24,245 nucleotides of DNA from Candidatus Ulvibacter alkanivorans (GTDB taxonomy: Bacteria > Bacteroidota > Bacteroidia > Flavobacteriales > Flavobacteriaceae), in assembly GCF_003333325.1 (NCBI RefSeq), contig NZ_QOLC01000091.1, forward strand, positions 1 through 24,245. Reading direction: 5' to 3'. Both the position numbers and the translations under genes were made by a program. Below, piece after piece: positions 15,201 through 22,847 of the stretch. The notes beneath the pieces are model-generated. The model was not told the DNA's origin. It did not search any database and saw nothing but the letters and a program-made list of their open reading frames with translations. The number at the start of each line of letters is the position of its first letter. The stretch's first letter is position 1.

Positions 15201-16153
15201 TGTGTTTCTTTTTTATAACGAAGTAAATAATAACTTCCTACGATCGCCGGAAAAACAAAGTTTAGCAGCCACATGGCCAATACTGTACAAAGTACAGGGT
15301 AGGCATCGATGCCGGCCAGTGAAAAGAGCCATACTGCGACTCCTCCTTTAATCACAACATCGAGTAGGAACACCGAGGGTACGATCGAAGCCAACAGATA
15401 CATCGCGTAGATCAATGGTAAGAGCGTAATTAGAGAAGCATTTACATCAAAACACCACAATAGGATTAGAAACAAGCTGCTAAAAAGTAGGTAGCGCAAT
15501 CCGGCATAGAGTGTTGTTTGTACCCAGATCCGCTTCGGAAGTGTACTAAAGTATCGTATGACAGCGGCTATAGAAAGTCCTTTAATCCCTAATTGCTTTT
15601 CTTTCAACCAATACCCAATAATACCCACTATTCCTATCACCAAAATCAAGAAGATTCCCTTACCAATTGACAGTTGTAGGTCGTATCTTAGTAGCACGAA
15701 GGCAAGTCCTACAAGGCCAAACAAAAAAGTAATACACAATTGCATACCGTTAGAAAAAAAGGTGAGCAACAGTACTTTTTTGCGTTGTGTCGTATTGAAA
15801 AAATAGGCCTTTGCGCCATATTCTCCAATTCGGTTTGGCGTTGCTAACGATACCGTAAGGGCGGTTAGTGTTTGTTTCCAAGCGGTAGAAAAATTGATGG
15901 GCTGTAGCGTGGAGGCCAGCGCTTTCCATTTAGCCGTTTCTGCTGCCCAATTGAGTCCTGCTACACCGAAACAAAACAAGAGCGTCCATAGTGTTATTGA
16001 ACTCGAACGCGCCAGGGTTTGGAAGAATTCCGAGAGCGATAACTGATCGTTCGAAACTAACTTTGAATAGACAAACCAAAAGGTGACGCCTAAAATAAAA
16101 ACTTTTAGGGCTGCTGGTAGATATTGCGTAGATTTGTGGGGTAGGGATACCAT
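15197..16153 (-). CDS. YbhN/LPG-synthase transmembrane-domain (UPF0104) family protein
   Basis: Encodes 318 residues with about eight membrane helices. The family marks are GLNWAAETAKWKALASTL (about 66-83) and TPNRIGEYGAKAYFF (about 105-119), the conserved Arg-Ile-Gly-Glu loop seen in the membrane part of lysylphosphatidylglycerol synthases and in YbhN-type proteins. There is no aminoacyl-transferase domain, so it is not MprF itself. Members are thought to move or modify lipids across the membrane, often next to glycosyltransferases. Its overlap with the GT2 gene (ATGA) supports a shared lipid-glycan pathway. It is divergent from ruvC with 95 bases between starts. I see no strong promoter there: the -7 on this strand would be a poor TAATTTCG. 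Confidence 0.82.
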   Translation of the reverse strand: MVSLPHKSTQYLPAALKVFILGVTFWFVYSKLVSNDQLSLSEFFQTLARSSSITLWTLLFCFGVAGLNWAAETAKWKALASTLQPINFSTAWKQTLTALTVSLATPNRIGEYGAKAYFFNTTQRKKVLLLTFFSNGMQLCITFLFGLVGLAFVLLRYDLQLSIGKGIFLILVIGIVGIIGYWLKEKQLGIKGLSIAAVIRYFSTLPKRIWVQTTLYAGLRYLLFSSLFLILLWCFDVNASLITLLPLIYAMYLLASIVPSVFLLDVVIKGGVAVWLFSLAGIDAYPVLCTVLAMWLLNFVFPAIVGSYYLLRYKKETQ

Positions 16154-16248
16154 GCTGGACGAAATTACAGTTTTTTTTGTAAATACAATCAGCGTTCTAA
16201 TTCGAGTGCCAACACCTTACTTCACTAACACAGTATTTCAGCGTAGAA

Positions 16249-16803
16249 ATGAGCAGCGAGAAAATTATTTTAGGAATCGATCCGGGAACTACCATCATGG
16301 GCTTTGGTCTAATTAAGGTCGTAAAGAAGAAGATGCAGTTCCTGCAATTAAACGAATTGCAACTTTCAAAATATGACGATCATTATGTACGCCTAAAACA
16401 TATTTTTGAACGCACTGTCGAGCTTATCGATAGCTACCATCCAGATGAGATCGCTATCGAAGCGCCTTTCTTCGGAAAAAATGTGCAATCCATGCTTAAA
16501 TTAGGAAGGGCACAGGGAGTGGCTATGGCCGCAGGGCTGTCACGCGAAGTTCCTATTACCGAATATTCGCCTAAAAAGATAAAAATGGCGATCACCGGTA
16601 ACGGAAATGCCAGCAAAGAACAAGTAGCTAAAATGTTGCAAAGTTTGTTGCAATTAAAGGAGTTGCCTAAGAACTTAGACAGCACCGATGGCCTTGCTGC
16701 AGCGGTATGTCATTTCTACAATCAAGGGAAGATCGAAACAGGTAAAAATTATACAGGTTGGGCAGCATTCGTTAAACAAAATGAAGATCGGGTCAAGAAA
16801 TAG
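16249..16803 (+). CDS. ruvC: Crossover junction endodeoxyribonuclease RuvC
   Basis: Encodes 184 residues, normal for RuvC, the dimeric nuclease that cuts Holliday junctions symmetrically together with RuvAB at the end of recombinational repair. The RNase H-like fold opens with ILGIDPGTTIMGFGLI; Asp11 is the first metal ligand. Glu71 in IAIEAPFFGKNVQSMLKLGRAQG is the second, and Asp144 and Asp147 in LDSTDGLAAAVCHF complete the site. The family's DNA-binding loop FFGKN and the YSPKKIK stretch are present, so it should be fully active. It starts the rightward housekeeping run and is separated from hemW by 66 bases. No SOS-type box was recognised in the 95 bases upstream. Confidence 0.96.
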   Translation: MSSEKIILGIDPGTTIMGFGLIKVVKKKMQFLQLNELQLSKYDDHYVRLKHIFERTVELIDSYHPDEIAIEAPFFGKNVQSMLKLGRAQGVAMAAGLSREVPITEYSPKKIKMAITGNGNASKEQVAKMLQSLLQLKELPKNLDSTDGLAAAVCHFYNQGKIETGKNYTGWAAFVKQNEDRVKK

Positions 16804-16869
16804 CGGTAAGCATAACCTGAAAGCAGTAACTGATTCACTTCTTTACAATACAGTATATCTAAATTGATC

Positions 16870-18000
16870 ATGGGTGGTATTTATCTTCATATTCCTTTTT
16901 GTAAGCAGGCTTGTCATTATTGCGATTTCCATTTTTCTACATCCTTAAAAAAGAAGTCTCAACTTGTGCAAGCCCTAGGACGAGAACTGCAGTTAAGAAA
17001 AGAGGAAGTAACAGGTACTATTGAAACTATTTACTTTGGGGGTGGCACGCCTAGTTTGCTCACTTCGGAAGAAATTGAATACTTACTTCAAATAATACAC
17101 ACGCATTTTACCGTTTCAGAATACCCCGAAATAACACTCGAGGCCAATCCCGACGACCTTTCTGAAGCTGTGCTAATTGCCTTAAAAAAAGCAGGGATCA
17201 ACCGACTTAGTATTGGAGTGCAATCGTTCTTTGAAGAAGACCTAAAGCTAATGAATAGAGCGCATAACGCTTCCGAAGCAATACGATCTATCGAATTGGC
17301 AGCTCAGTATTTTCAAAATATAAGCATCGATCTTATTTACGGCATTCCCAATATGAGCGAAGAACGATGGACTCAGAATTTAGAACAAGCATTCAAATTT
17401 CAAGTACCGCATTTGTCGTGCTATGCCCTAACAGTAGAACAAGACACTGCTTTACATCACTTTATAGAAAAGGGTTTGATTGCTCCTGTAGACGATGATT
17501 TGGCACAACAACACCATGCCATACTGGTCGAAGTTACCGAGAAGAAAGGCTATATTAATTATGAGTTCTCTAATTTCGGCAAACCCGGATTTCATTCTAG
17601 GAACAATATGGCCTATTGGCACGGAAAACCGTATTTAGGAGTGGGGCCGTCGGCGCATAGTTACGATGGGCATTGTCGTAGCTGGAATGTTCGCAATAAC
17701 ATAAAATACATTCAGCATATTGAAAAAGATGCCTTGCCTATAGAACGAGAAAAGTTATCGACCACCGATAGGTACAACGAATATGTTATGACACGTCTGC
17801 GAACACAAGAAGGTGTGTCGCTTATTGAGGTTGCAGAACAATTTGGAACAAAAAGAAAAGAATATTTATTGCAAGAGGCGCGATCACATCTACGTTCTAA
17901 CATGCTTATACAACAGGACGATCACTTACGGGTAACGAAAAAGGGGAAGTTTTTAAGCGATGGGATCGCAGCTAGTTTATTCTTAGTAAATTTAGACTGA
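16870..18000 (+). CDS. hemW: Radical SAM protein HemW (heme chaperone)
   Basis: The start ATG at 16870 gives 376 residues; a TTG at 16864 is in frame but adds only two. The radical SAM cluster motif is Cys11-x3-Cys15-x2-Cys18 in FCKQACHYCDF. The residue pattern after the third Cys is Asp-Phe rather than the CxC of HemN, which places it with HemW, now regarded as a heme-binding chaperone and not a true coproporphyrinogen oxidase. Further marks are YFGGGTPSLLT, EANPDDL, RLSIGVQSF, SIDLIYGIP and the HemW-type C-terminal domain with RTQEGVSL. Many databases still call this oxygen-independent coproporphyrinogen III oxidase. Eleven bases separate it from the cyclase gene, so a shared message is likely. 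Confidence 0.93.
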   Translation: MGGIYLHIPFCKQACHYCDFHFSTSLKKKSQLVQALGRELQLRKEEVTGTIETIYFGGGTPSLLTSEEIEYLLQIIHTHFTVSEYPEITLEANPDDLSEAVLIALKKAGINRLSIGVQSFFEEDLKLMNRAHNASEAIRSIELAAQYFQNISIDLIYGIPNMSEERWTQNLEQAFKFQVPHLSCYALTVEQDTALHHFIEKGLIAPVDDDLAQQHHAILVEVTEKKGYINYEFSNFGKPGFHSRNNMAYWHGKPYLGVGPSAHSYDGHCRSWNVRNNIKYIQHIEKDALPIEREKLSTTDRYNEYVMTRLRTQEGVSLIEVAEQFGTKRKEYLLQEARSHLRSNMLIQQDDHLRVTKKGKFLSDGIAASLFLVNLD

Positions 18001-18011
18001 ATAAAATTCTT

Positions 18012-18758
18012 ATGAAAGCTACATTTAATATTCATTCTGACCTTCGAACTGTCGACCTTTCCAAACCCTTAGACATTTCCATTCCTTTAAAAAATTCTGA
18101 AAAGAACCCATTGGCTTGGTATCTTGATATTCCAAAGATCGAACCTGTGAGTATGGATAATTGGGTAGGATCTGTAAAAGAAGGTGCTTCCATAAATTTT
18201 AACAACATCAATTTTAATCCGCACGCCCATGGTACGCATACCGAATGTGTAGGGCATATAAGTGATACATTTTATTCGATCAATGAGGCCTTGAAAAGTT
18301 ATTTCTTTTTTGCTGAAGTAATATCAGTCGTGCCGGAAACGGTAGGTGATGATCAAATAATATCCGGCGCTCATGTAAAACAGTTATTAGACGGTAAGAA
18401 TCCGGAGGCCGTGATCATAAGGACCCTACCAAATACCAAAAGTAAAATGACACGAAATTACTCACATACTAATTGGCCGTATCTACATGAGGATGCTGCA
18501 AGCTATTTACGCGAATTGGGAGTAAAGCATCTGCTCATAGACCTTCCTTCGGTCGATAAGGAAAAAGACGAAGGAAAATTACTCGCGCATAAGGCGTTTT
18601 GGAATTACCCACAAGCTCCGCGCACCAACGCAACTATTACCGAGTTTATCTATGTAGCGAACGAAATTAAAGACGGTGCTTACCTTCTAAATTTGCAAAT
18701 AGCCCCTTTTCATAATGACGCCACACCCAGCAAACCGGTATTATTTAAATTGTTATAG
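18012..18758 (+). CDS. Cyclase-family (kynurenine formamidase-like) metal hydrolase
   Basis: Encodes 248 residues, the usual size for the cyclase family (PF04199), which includes bacterial arylformamidase and hydrolases of cyclic imides or lactones. The metal site motif HxGTHxDxPxH appears here as HAHGTHTECVGH (71-82): the second and last His are kept, but the first is shifted by one position and the Asp is Glu78. Other family blocks are LSKPLDISIPL at the start and LGVKHLLIDLPSVD in the second half. Because the deviation is concerted and the reading frame intact, a subfamily with altered metal geometry is more likely than loss of activity. Its substrate is unknown. It is followed directly by the DUF4260 gene, with no base between stop and start. 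Confidence 0.83.
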   Translation: MKATFNIHSDLRTVDLSKPLDISIPLKNSEKNPLAWYLDIPKIEPVSMDNWVGSVKEGASINFNNINFNPHAHGTHTECVGHISDTFYSINEALKSYFFFAEVISVVPETVGDDQIISGAHVKQLLDGKNPEAVIIRTLPNTKSKMTRNYSHTNWPYLHEDAASYLRELGVKHLLIDLPSVDKEKDEGKLLAHKAFWNYPQAPRTNATITEFIYVANEIKDGAYLLNLQIAPFHNDATPSKPVLFKLL

Positions 18759-19112
18759 ATGAAAACACTGCTACGCCTTGAAGAATGGGCTCAACTACTA
18801 TTAGGTATTCTATTGTTTTCGCAACTATCTTTCGCATGGTGGTGGTTTCCGGCCTTGCTACTGCTTCCGGACATAGGAATGTTGGGTTATGTGTTTAACC
18901 CTAAAATTGGAGCAATCACTTATAATGTATTCCACCACAAGGCGATAGCTGTTGTATTTATTGCGTTAGGATGGTTGTTTTGGGGTGAATTTTATACATT
19001 AGTAGGCGTTATCCTGTTTTCGCACTCGGCATTAGACCGTGCCGTTGGCTTCGGATTAAAATACACAGATGACTTTAAGCATACCCATTTGGGTGGAATA
19101 GGAAGAAATTGA
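18759..19112 (+). CDS. DUF4260 family small membrane protein
   Basis: Encodes 117 residues with three or four membrane helices: about 12-30, 31-48, 64-80 and 83-98. The sequence LLLPDIGMLGYVFNPKIGA, then YNVFHHKAIAV, and the ending HSALDRAVGFGLKYTDDFKHTHLG match DUF4260, a family found mainly in Bacteroidota and some Firmicutes. Conserved His and Asp residues near the membrane faces (FHH and the HTHLG tail) could bind metal, but no function is known. The start codon directly follows the cyclase stop, and the stop is one base before the DUF4230 start, so translation of all three is probably coupled. Confidence 0.8.
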   Translation: MKTLLRLEEWAQLLLGILLFSQLSFAWWWFPALLLLPDIGMLGYVFNPKIGAITYNVFHHKAIAVVFIALGWLFWGEFYTLVGVILFSHSALDRAVGFGLKYTDDFKHTHLGGIGRN

Positions 19113-19113
19113 T

Positions 19114-19731
19114 ATGGAATTATTGTTTTTAGGATTGGCCGTTGGAGCCATTGTGGCTTACTTTGTGTTTGGCCGATTTTCTATGCTTCGGAAACAGCAT
19201 CGAACCGATCGACAGTCGGTAGTTTTAATGGAACGAATTCGGGCCGTTTGTAAATTTATAACGGTAGAAGGCGATTTTTCTGAAATATATCATTACGAGA
19301 ATGTAAAAGATAAGTGGCTGTCGCTTTTCCTCGGAAAGAAAAAAGCACTAGTGCTAATTGAAGCCAAGGCCCACGTAGGTTTCGATCTTACCAAGATCAC
19401 GATGGATGCCGATACCAAGACCCGAACTATCAAGATCACTAATTTTCCCAAACCGGAATTACTTACCATAGAAACCGATTTTAAGTACTACGATAAGAAA
19501 GAAGGGTGGGCCAATCCGTTTACAGCTTCCGATCTTTCGGAGATCACTGCAGAAGCCAAACAACATATAGTCGATAAAGTGCCGGGTAGTGGTGTAATGC
19601 AAGAAGCAGCTCAACAAGGGTTAGACACGCTTCAAATGATCGAGAAATTAGCCGAGACCATCAATTGGAAATTGGATTATTCTGCGATCAATGTACCCGA
19701 TTCAAACCAAAAATCACTTTCAGAAAAATGA
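19114..19731 (+). CDS. DUF4230 domain protein, membrane anchored
   Basis: Encodes 205 residues. A single N-terminal helix (about 3-20) is followed by a soluble domain of the DUF4230 family, recognisable by MERIRAVCKFITVEGDFSEI, the central KKALVLIEAKAHVGFDLTKI and IKITNFPKPELLTIETDFKYY. The strand pattern suggests a periplasmic beta-rich domain held at the inner membrane. DUF4230 proteins are widespread in Bacteroidota and Firmicutes and lack a tested role. It sits between DUF4260 and a transglutaminase-like gene; the stop overlaps the latter's start by four bases (ATGA). Confidence 0.83.
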   Translation: MELLFLGLAVGAIVAYFVFGRFSMLRKQHRTDRQSVVLMERIRAVCKFITVEGDFSEIYHYENVKDKWLSLFLGKKKALVLIEAKAHVGFDLTKITMDADTKTRTIKITNFPKPELLTIETDFKYYDKKEGWANPFTASDLSEITAEAKQHIVDKVPGSGVMQEAAQQGLDTLQMIEKLAETINWKLDYSAINVPDSNQKSLSEK

Positions 19732-20714
19732 TGATTTTAAAACCCAGTAACACTACACAAGTTGCAGCAAGGTTTTTCCGAAACTTTGGGGTGTGGATGC
19801 TTGTTGTTTTAGGTGTTGTTGGTAGTAGCTATGCTCAGGAGTATGAACGCGTAGATGCAAGCATTCAGTTATATCCTACCGAGTTTGATACCCCAGAACA
19901 ACTCTCGCGATTTATCACGCGAGATTTTACTTCCGAAGAAGATAAAGTGCGCGCTATTTATACGTGGATCATTGAAAACGTACGTTATGATCCCGATGAA
20001 TACAAACAATTTAATTACAGTTTTAAAAACTATAGAGAGCGCAATCAAAAAGAAGAAAATACACGAGAAAAGATCATTAAACGTACCTTGCAAAAGGGAG
20101 TGGCCGTTTGTGAAGGCTACGCCATGTTGTTCGAGCGACTGTGTGAGCTCCAGGGCATCCAAAATTACTTGGTTCGTGGCGATACCAAGACACATTTTAA
20201 GGACATTGGGCGAAAATACAACACCAACCATATGTGGAATGTAGCTCTTATCGATGGCAAGCCCTACCTATTCGACCCAACTTGGGGTGCCGGAAGGTTT
20301 AATGGTACCTTTATTAAAGACCCGTCCTATTACTTTTATAAAACACCACCCGAACATTTTTTTAAAACTCATTATCCCGATATCTTTGAAGACGCCTTTG
20401 TAGATCACCCGGTGAGCCGTGAAGAATTTTCTAGAAGACCGTTGATCATCGAAAAGTCATTGCTGCTAACGAATCTGGAAACACCTGCCGAAGGCTTGTT
20501 GCGATCTGATGCCTATTTTGGAGAGATCCCCTTTCGAATTACGAACATTTCACCCGAGCGAATTTCGTATTCGTATGGAGATGAGGTGATCCTAATTAAC
20601 GAGTTTACAAACGATGCCAATGCTGTGGAATTTACCATACCCATTGAAATGGGAAGATCCAATTTGTTGATCTACTTCGACGACAAACCGGCTTTAGGGT
20701 ATAAAATCAAATGA
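19728..20714 (+). CDS. Secreted transglutaminase-like (papain-fold) protein
   Basis: The start at 19728 gives 328 residues and an ATGA overlap with the DUF4230 stop; an in-frame ATG at 19665 would extend 63 bases into that gene and is not preferred. After a rather long signal region (hydrophobic 22-36, ending SSYAQ) comes a transglutaminase-like core: Cys128 in KGVAVCEGYAMLFERLC, His168 in NHMWNVALIDGK, and Asp183 in YLFDPTWGAG, the complete Cys-His-Asp triad. In bacteria such proteins are mostly proteases or amide-forming enzymes of the envelope, and they often have no known substrate. The C-terminal 110 residues form a beta-rich domain of unknown type. An active enzyme in the periplasm is likely. 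Confidence 0.84.
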   Translation: MMILKPSNTTQVAARFFRNFGVWMLVVLGVVGSSYAQEYERVDASIQLYPTEFDTPEQLSRFITRDFTSEEDKVRAIYTWIIENVRYDPDEYKQFNYSFKNYRERNQKEENTREKIIKRTLQKGVAVCEGYAMLFERLCELQGIQNYLVRGDTKTHFKDIGRKYNTNHMWNVALIDGKPYLFDPTWGAGRFNGTFIKDPSYYFYKTPPEHFFKTHYPDIFEDAFVDHPVSREEFSRRPLIIEKSLLLTNLETPAEGLLRSDAYFGEIPFRITNISPERISYSYGDEVILINEFTNDANAVEFTIPIEMGRSNLLIYFDDKPALGYKIK

Positions 20715-20715
20715 C

Positions 20716-21075
20716 ATGAATATTGAAGAATTTCGAAAGTACTGTCTGACCAAGAAAGGGGTGTCCGAATCGTTTCCGTTCGATGAAAAAACTTTAGTTT
20801 TTAAAGTAATGGGCAAGATGTTTGCACTATCCGGACTAGAATACCACCCGGCTCGCGCCAATTTAAAATGTGATCCGGAACGAGCCATTGAGCTTAGAGA
20901 AACGTACGATGGGCTTATCACACCGGGATACCATATGAACAAGAAACTGTGGAATACGGTAGAATTAGAGCGATCGGTGCCAGACGACTTGCTATACGAA
21001 CTTATAGACCATTCGTACGACTTGGTGGTGCAGAGCTTAACAAAAAAATTGAAGGCCGAATTAGCCGAACTATGA
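20716..21075 (+). CDS. MmcQ/YjbR family protein
   Basis: Encodes 119 residues, the full length of the MmcQ/YjbR family, which has a CyaY-like alpha/beta fold and is often labelled DNA-binding on weak grounds. Hallmarks are EEFRKYCLTKKGVSESFPFD at the start, TLVFKVMGKMFAL, KCDPERAIELRETYDGLITPGYHMNKKLWNTV, and the closing helix LIDHSYDLVVQSLTKK. No catalytic residues are known for the family. One base separates it from the transglutaminase gene, and its stop overlaps the MutS-like start (ATGA). Confidence 0.88.
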   Translation: MNIEEFRKYCLTKKGVSESFPFDEKTLVFKVMGKMFALSGLEYHPARANLKCDPERAIELRETYDGLITPGYHMNKKLWNTVELERSVPDDLLYELIDHSYDLVVQSLTKKLKAELAEL

Positions 21076-22847
21076 AACAGACTCCATCCCAATTTTATGC
21101 GTCAAATATTGAGAAAAATTCCGAAGAAAGAAAGCAATTACAACGACAATTAGCGGCTTCAAGTCTTATCCGGCTGTTACTTTTTGTCGCACTTTGCGTG
21201 GCAGCTTATTTTACCTTCCCAACTACTGCGTTGTTTATTGGCGTGTTGTTAGCAGGTATTTTGCTCTTCGTTTTCCTTGTGACGCGCCATAACAGATTGC
21301 AGTATAAAAAGAAGCTAAAGGAGGCACTCATCGAGATCAATGAAACGGAACTCACCGTTTTGAATAGACAATTTCATCACTTGTCCGATGGTTCGGAATA
21401 TAAGGATGCAACCCATTTTTTTAGTCAGGATATCGATCTCTTCGGAAGAGGTTCATTCTACCAGTACCTTAATCGAACCTCCTTAAAGAGTGGGGCAGAT
21501 ACACTGGCACGATTACTTACCCAAAATACGACCGAAGCCATCGAGCAAAAACAAAAGGCGATAGAAGAGCTGTCAAACTTACCAAAATGGCGACAACGAT
21601 TTTCGGCTATTGCTTCCTTAGTTGCAACCGAAGTTTCGGCTGCTAGCGTCGTGCGTTGGCTGGATTCGTACAAACCGTTTGTTTTTAAAGGCATTAAATG
21701 GATCTCATTGGCGTTCTCCATAATATCTGTATCGCTTTTTGTGACTTATTTCTTCGGATTTATCTCAGGGTATGTGGTTTTTGGTTGGTTCTTGCTTGGT
21801 TTGGCAATTTCGGGGCGCTATTTGAAAAAAGTGAACGAACTTGCTAGTCATACTGCAAAAATTCAAAGCACCTTCGAGCAATTCCATAGATTGATGGAAG
21901 AAATAGAGCAACAAGAATTTAAATCACAATTACTTTCAGAAAAAAGTCAAGCGATCAACACTAAATCTCAGAAGGCTTCAACCGCGGTAAAAAGATTTGC
22001 CAGACATCTGGATGCCTTGGACCAACGCAACAATATGTTAGTTGGCGTTTTGGCCAACGGATTTATGCTCCGCGATCTGCGACAATCGCATAATATTGAA
22101 AAATGGATAGCTACCTATGGTGACCATGTGGCGACTTGGTTCACGACTATCTCTTTTTTCGATGCCTATAACAGTTTGGCCAACTATCGCTTTAACCATC
22201 CCGAACACGTATTTCCAACCATACAAAAAACGGGACCAGTATTACAGCTTACTAATGCAGCTCATCCTCTTTTACCACCGGACACCGCTGTGGCCAATAA
22301 TTTGCATATTGAAGAGGAAGCATTCTTTATTGTTACCGGAGCCAATATGGCGGGTAAAAGCACTTTTCTGCGTACCGTGGCGTTGCAGATCGTTCTTGGA
22401 AATGTTGGTCTGCCAACCAATGCCGAGGCTGCGAACTATCGTCCTATCAAACTTATTACGAGCATGCGAACCACCGATAGCCTGACCGATGACGAATCTT
22501 ACTTCTTTAGTGAATTAAAACGGTTAAAATTTATCGTAGATGCCATAAAAACAGACCGCTATTTTATAATACTCGATGAAATCTTGAAAGGAACTAACAG
22601 TACCGATAAAGCGATAGGATCTAAAAAGTTCGTGGAAAAATTGGTGCGAGGGAACGCCACAGGAATTATAGCCACCCACGATCTAAGTCTTTGTGAAGTT
22701 GCCGAGACCTTACCCGATGTCTCTAATTATTATTTCGATGCGCGAATCGAAGATGGTGAACTGTATTTCGATTATACTTTTAAGCCGGGGATCTGTAAGA
22801 ACATGAACGCTTCTTTCTTACTTAAAAAAATGCAGATAGTCGATTAG
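21072..22847 (+). CDS. Membrane-anchored MutS-family ATPase
   Basis: The start at 21072 gives 591 residues; a longer frame from 20949 runs through the MmcQ/YjbR gene and is rejected. Two helices lie at about 31-49 and 52-70, and two more at about 209-229 and 232-247, separating a soluble segment; a coiled-coil-rich core domain (about 250-340) follows. The C-terminal MutS-type ATPase domain has Walker A GANMAGKS (423-430), STFLRTVALQ, the TTDSLTDDESYFFSELKR block, Walker B FIILDE (Asp502, Glu503), and ATHD (H-loop). All ATPase residues are intact. There is no N-terminal mismatch-recognition domain or C-terminal Smr domain, so it is neither MutS1 nor a full MutS2. Its action at the membrane is unexplained. 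The YdjM-type gene starts at the next base after its stop. Confidence 0.85.
   Translation: MKQTPSQFYASNIEKNSEERKQLQRQLAASSLIRLLLFVALCVAAYFTFPTTALFIGVLLAGILLFVFLVTRHNRLQYKKKLKEALIEINETELTVLNRQFHHLSDGSEYKDATHFFSQDIDLFGRGSFYQYLNRTSLKSGADTLARLLTQNTTEAIEQKQKAIEELSNLPKWRQRFSAIASLVATEVSAASVVRWLDSYKPFVFKGIKWISLAFSIISVSLFVTYFFGFISGYVVFGWFLLGLAISGRYLKKVNELASHTAKIQSTFEQFHRLMEEIEQQEFKSQLLSEKSQAINTKSQKASTAVKRFARHLDALDQRNNMLVGVLANGFMLRDLRQSHNIEKWIATYGDHVATWFTTISFFDAYNSLANYRFNHPEHVFPTIQKTGPVLQLTNAAHPLLPPDTAVANNLHIEEEAFFIVTGANMAGKSTFLRTVALQIVLGNVGLPTNAEAANYRPIKLITSMRTTDSLTDDESYFFSELKRLKFIVDAIKTDRYFIILDEILKGTNSTDKAIGSKKFVEKLVRGNATGIIATHDLSLCEVAETLPDVSNYYFDARIEDGELYFDYTFKPGICKNMNASFLLKKMQIVD

Noticed and set aside
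19665..19727. Extended transglutaminase frame from 19665
   Set aside because: It would run through the end of the DUF4230 gene and bury the signal peptide; 19728 gives an ATGA overlap.
19869..20231. Minus-strand open frame of 120 codons within the transglutaminase-like gene
   Set aside because: It is antisense to a gene with an intact catalytic triad; no domain or signal was seen.
20949..21071. Extended MutS-like frame from 20949
   Set aside because: The added 41 residues are Arg-rich out-of-frame translation of the MmcQ/YjbR gene, whereas the ATG at 21072 gives a standard ATGA overlap.
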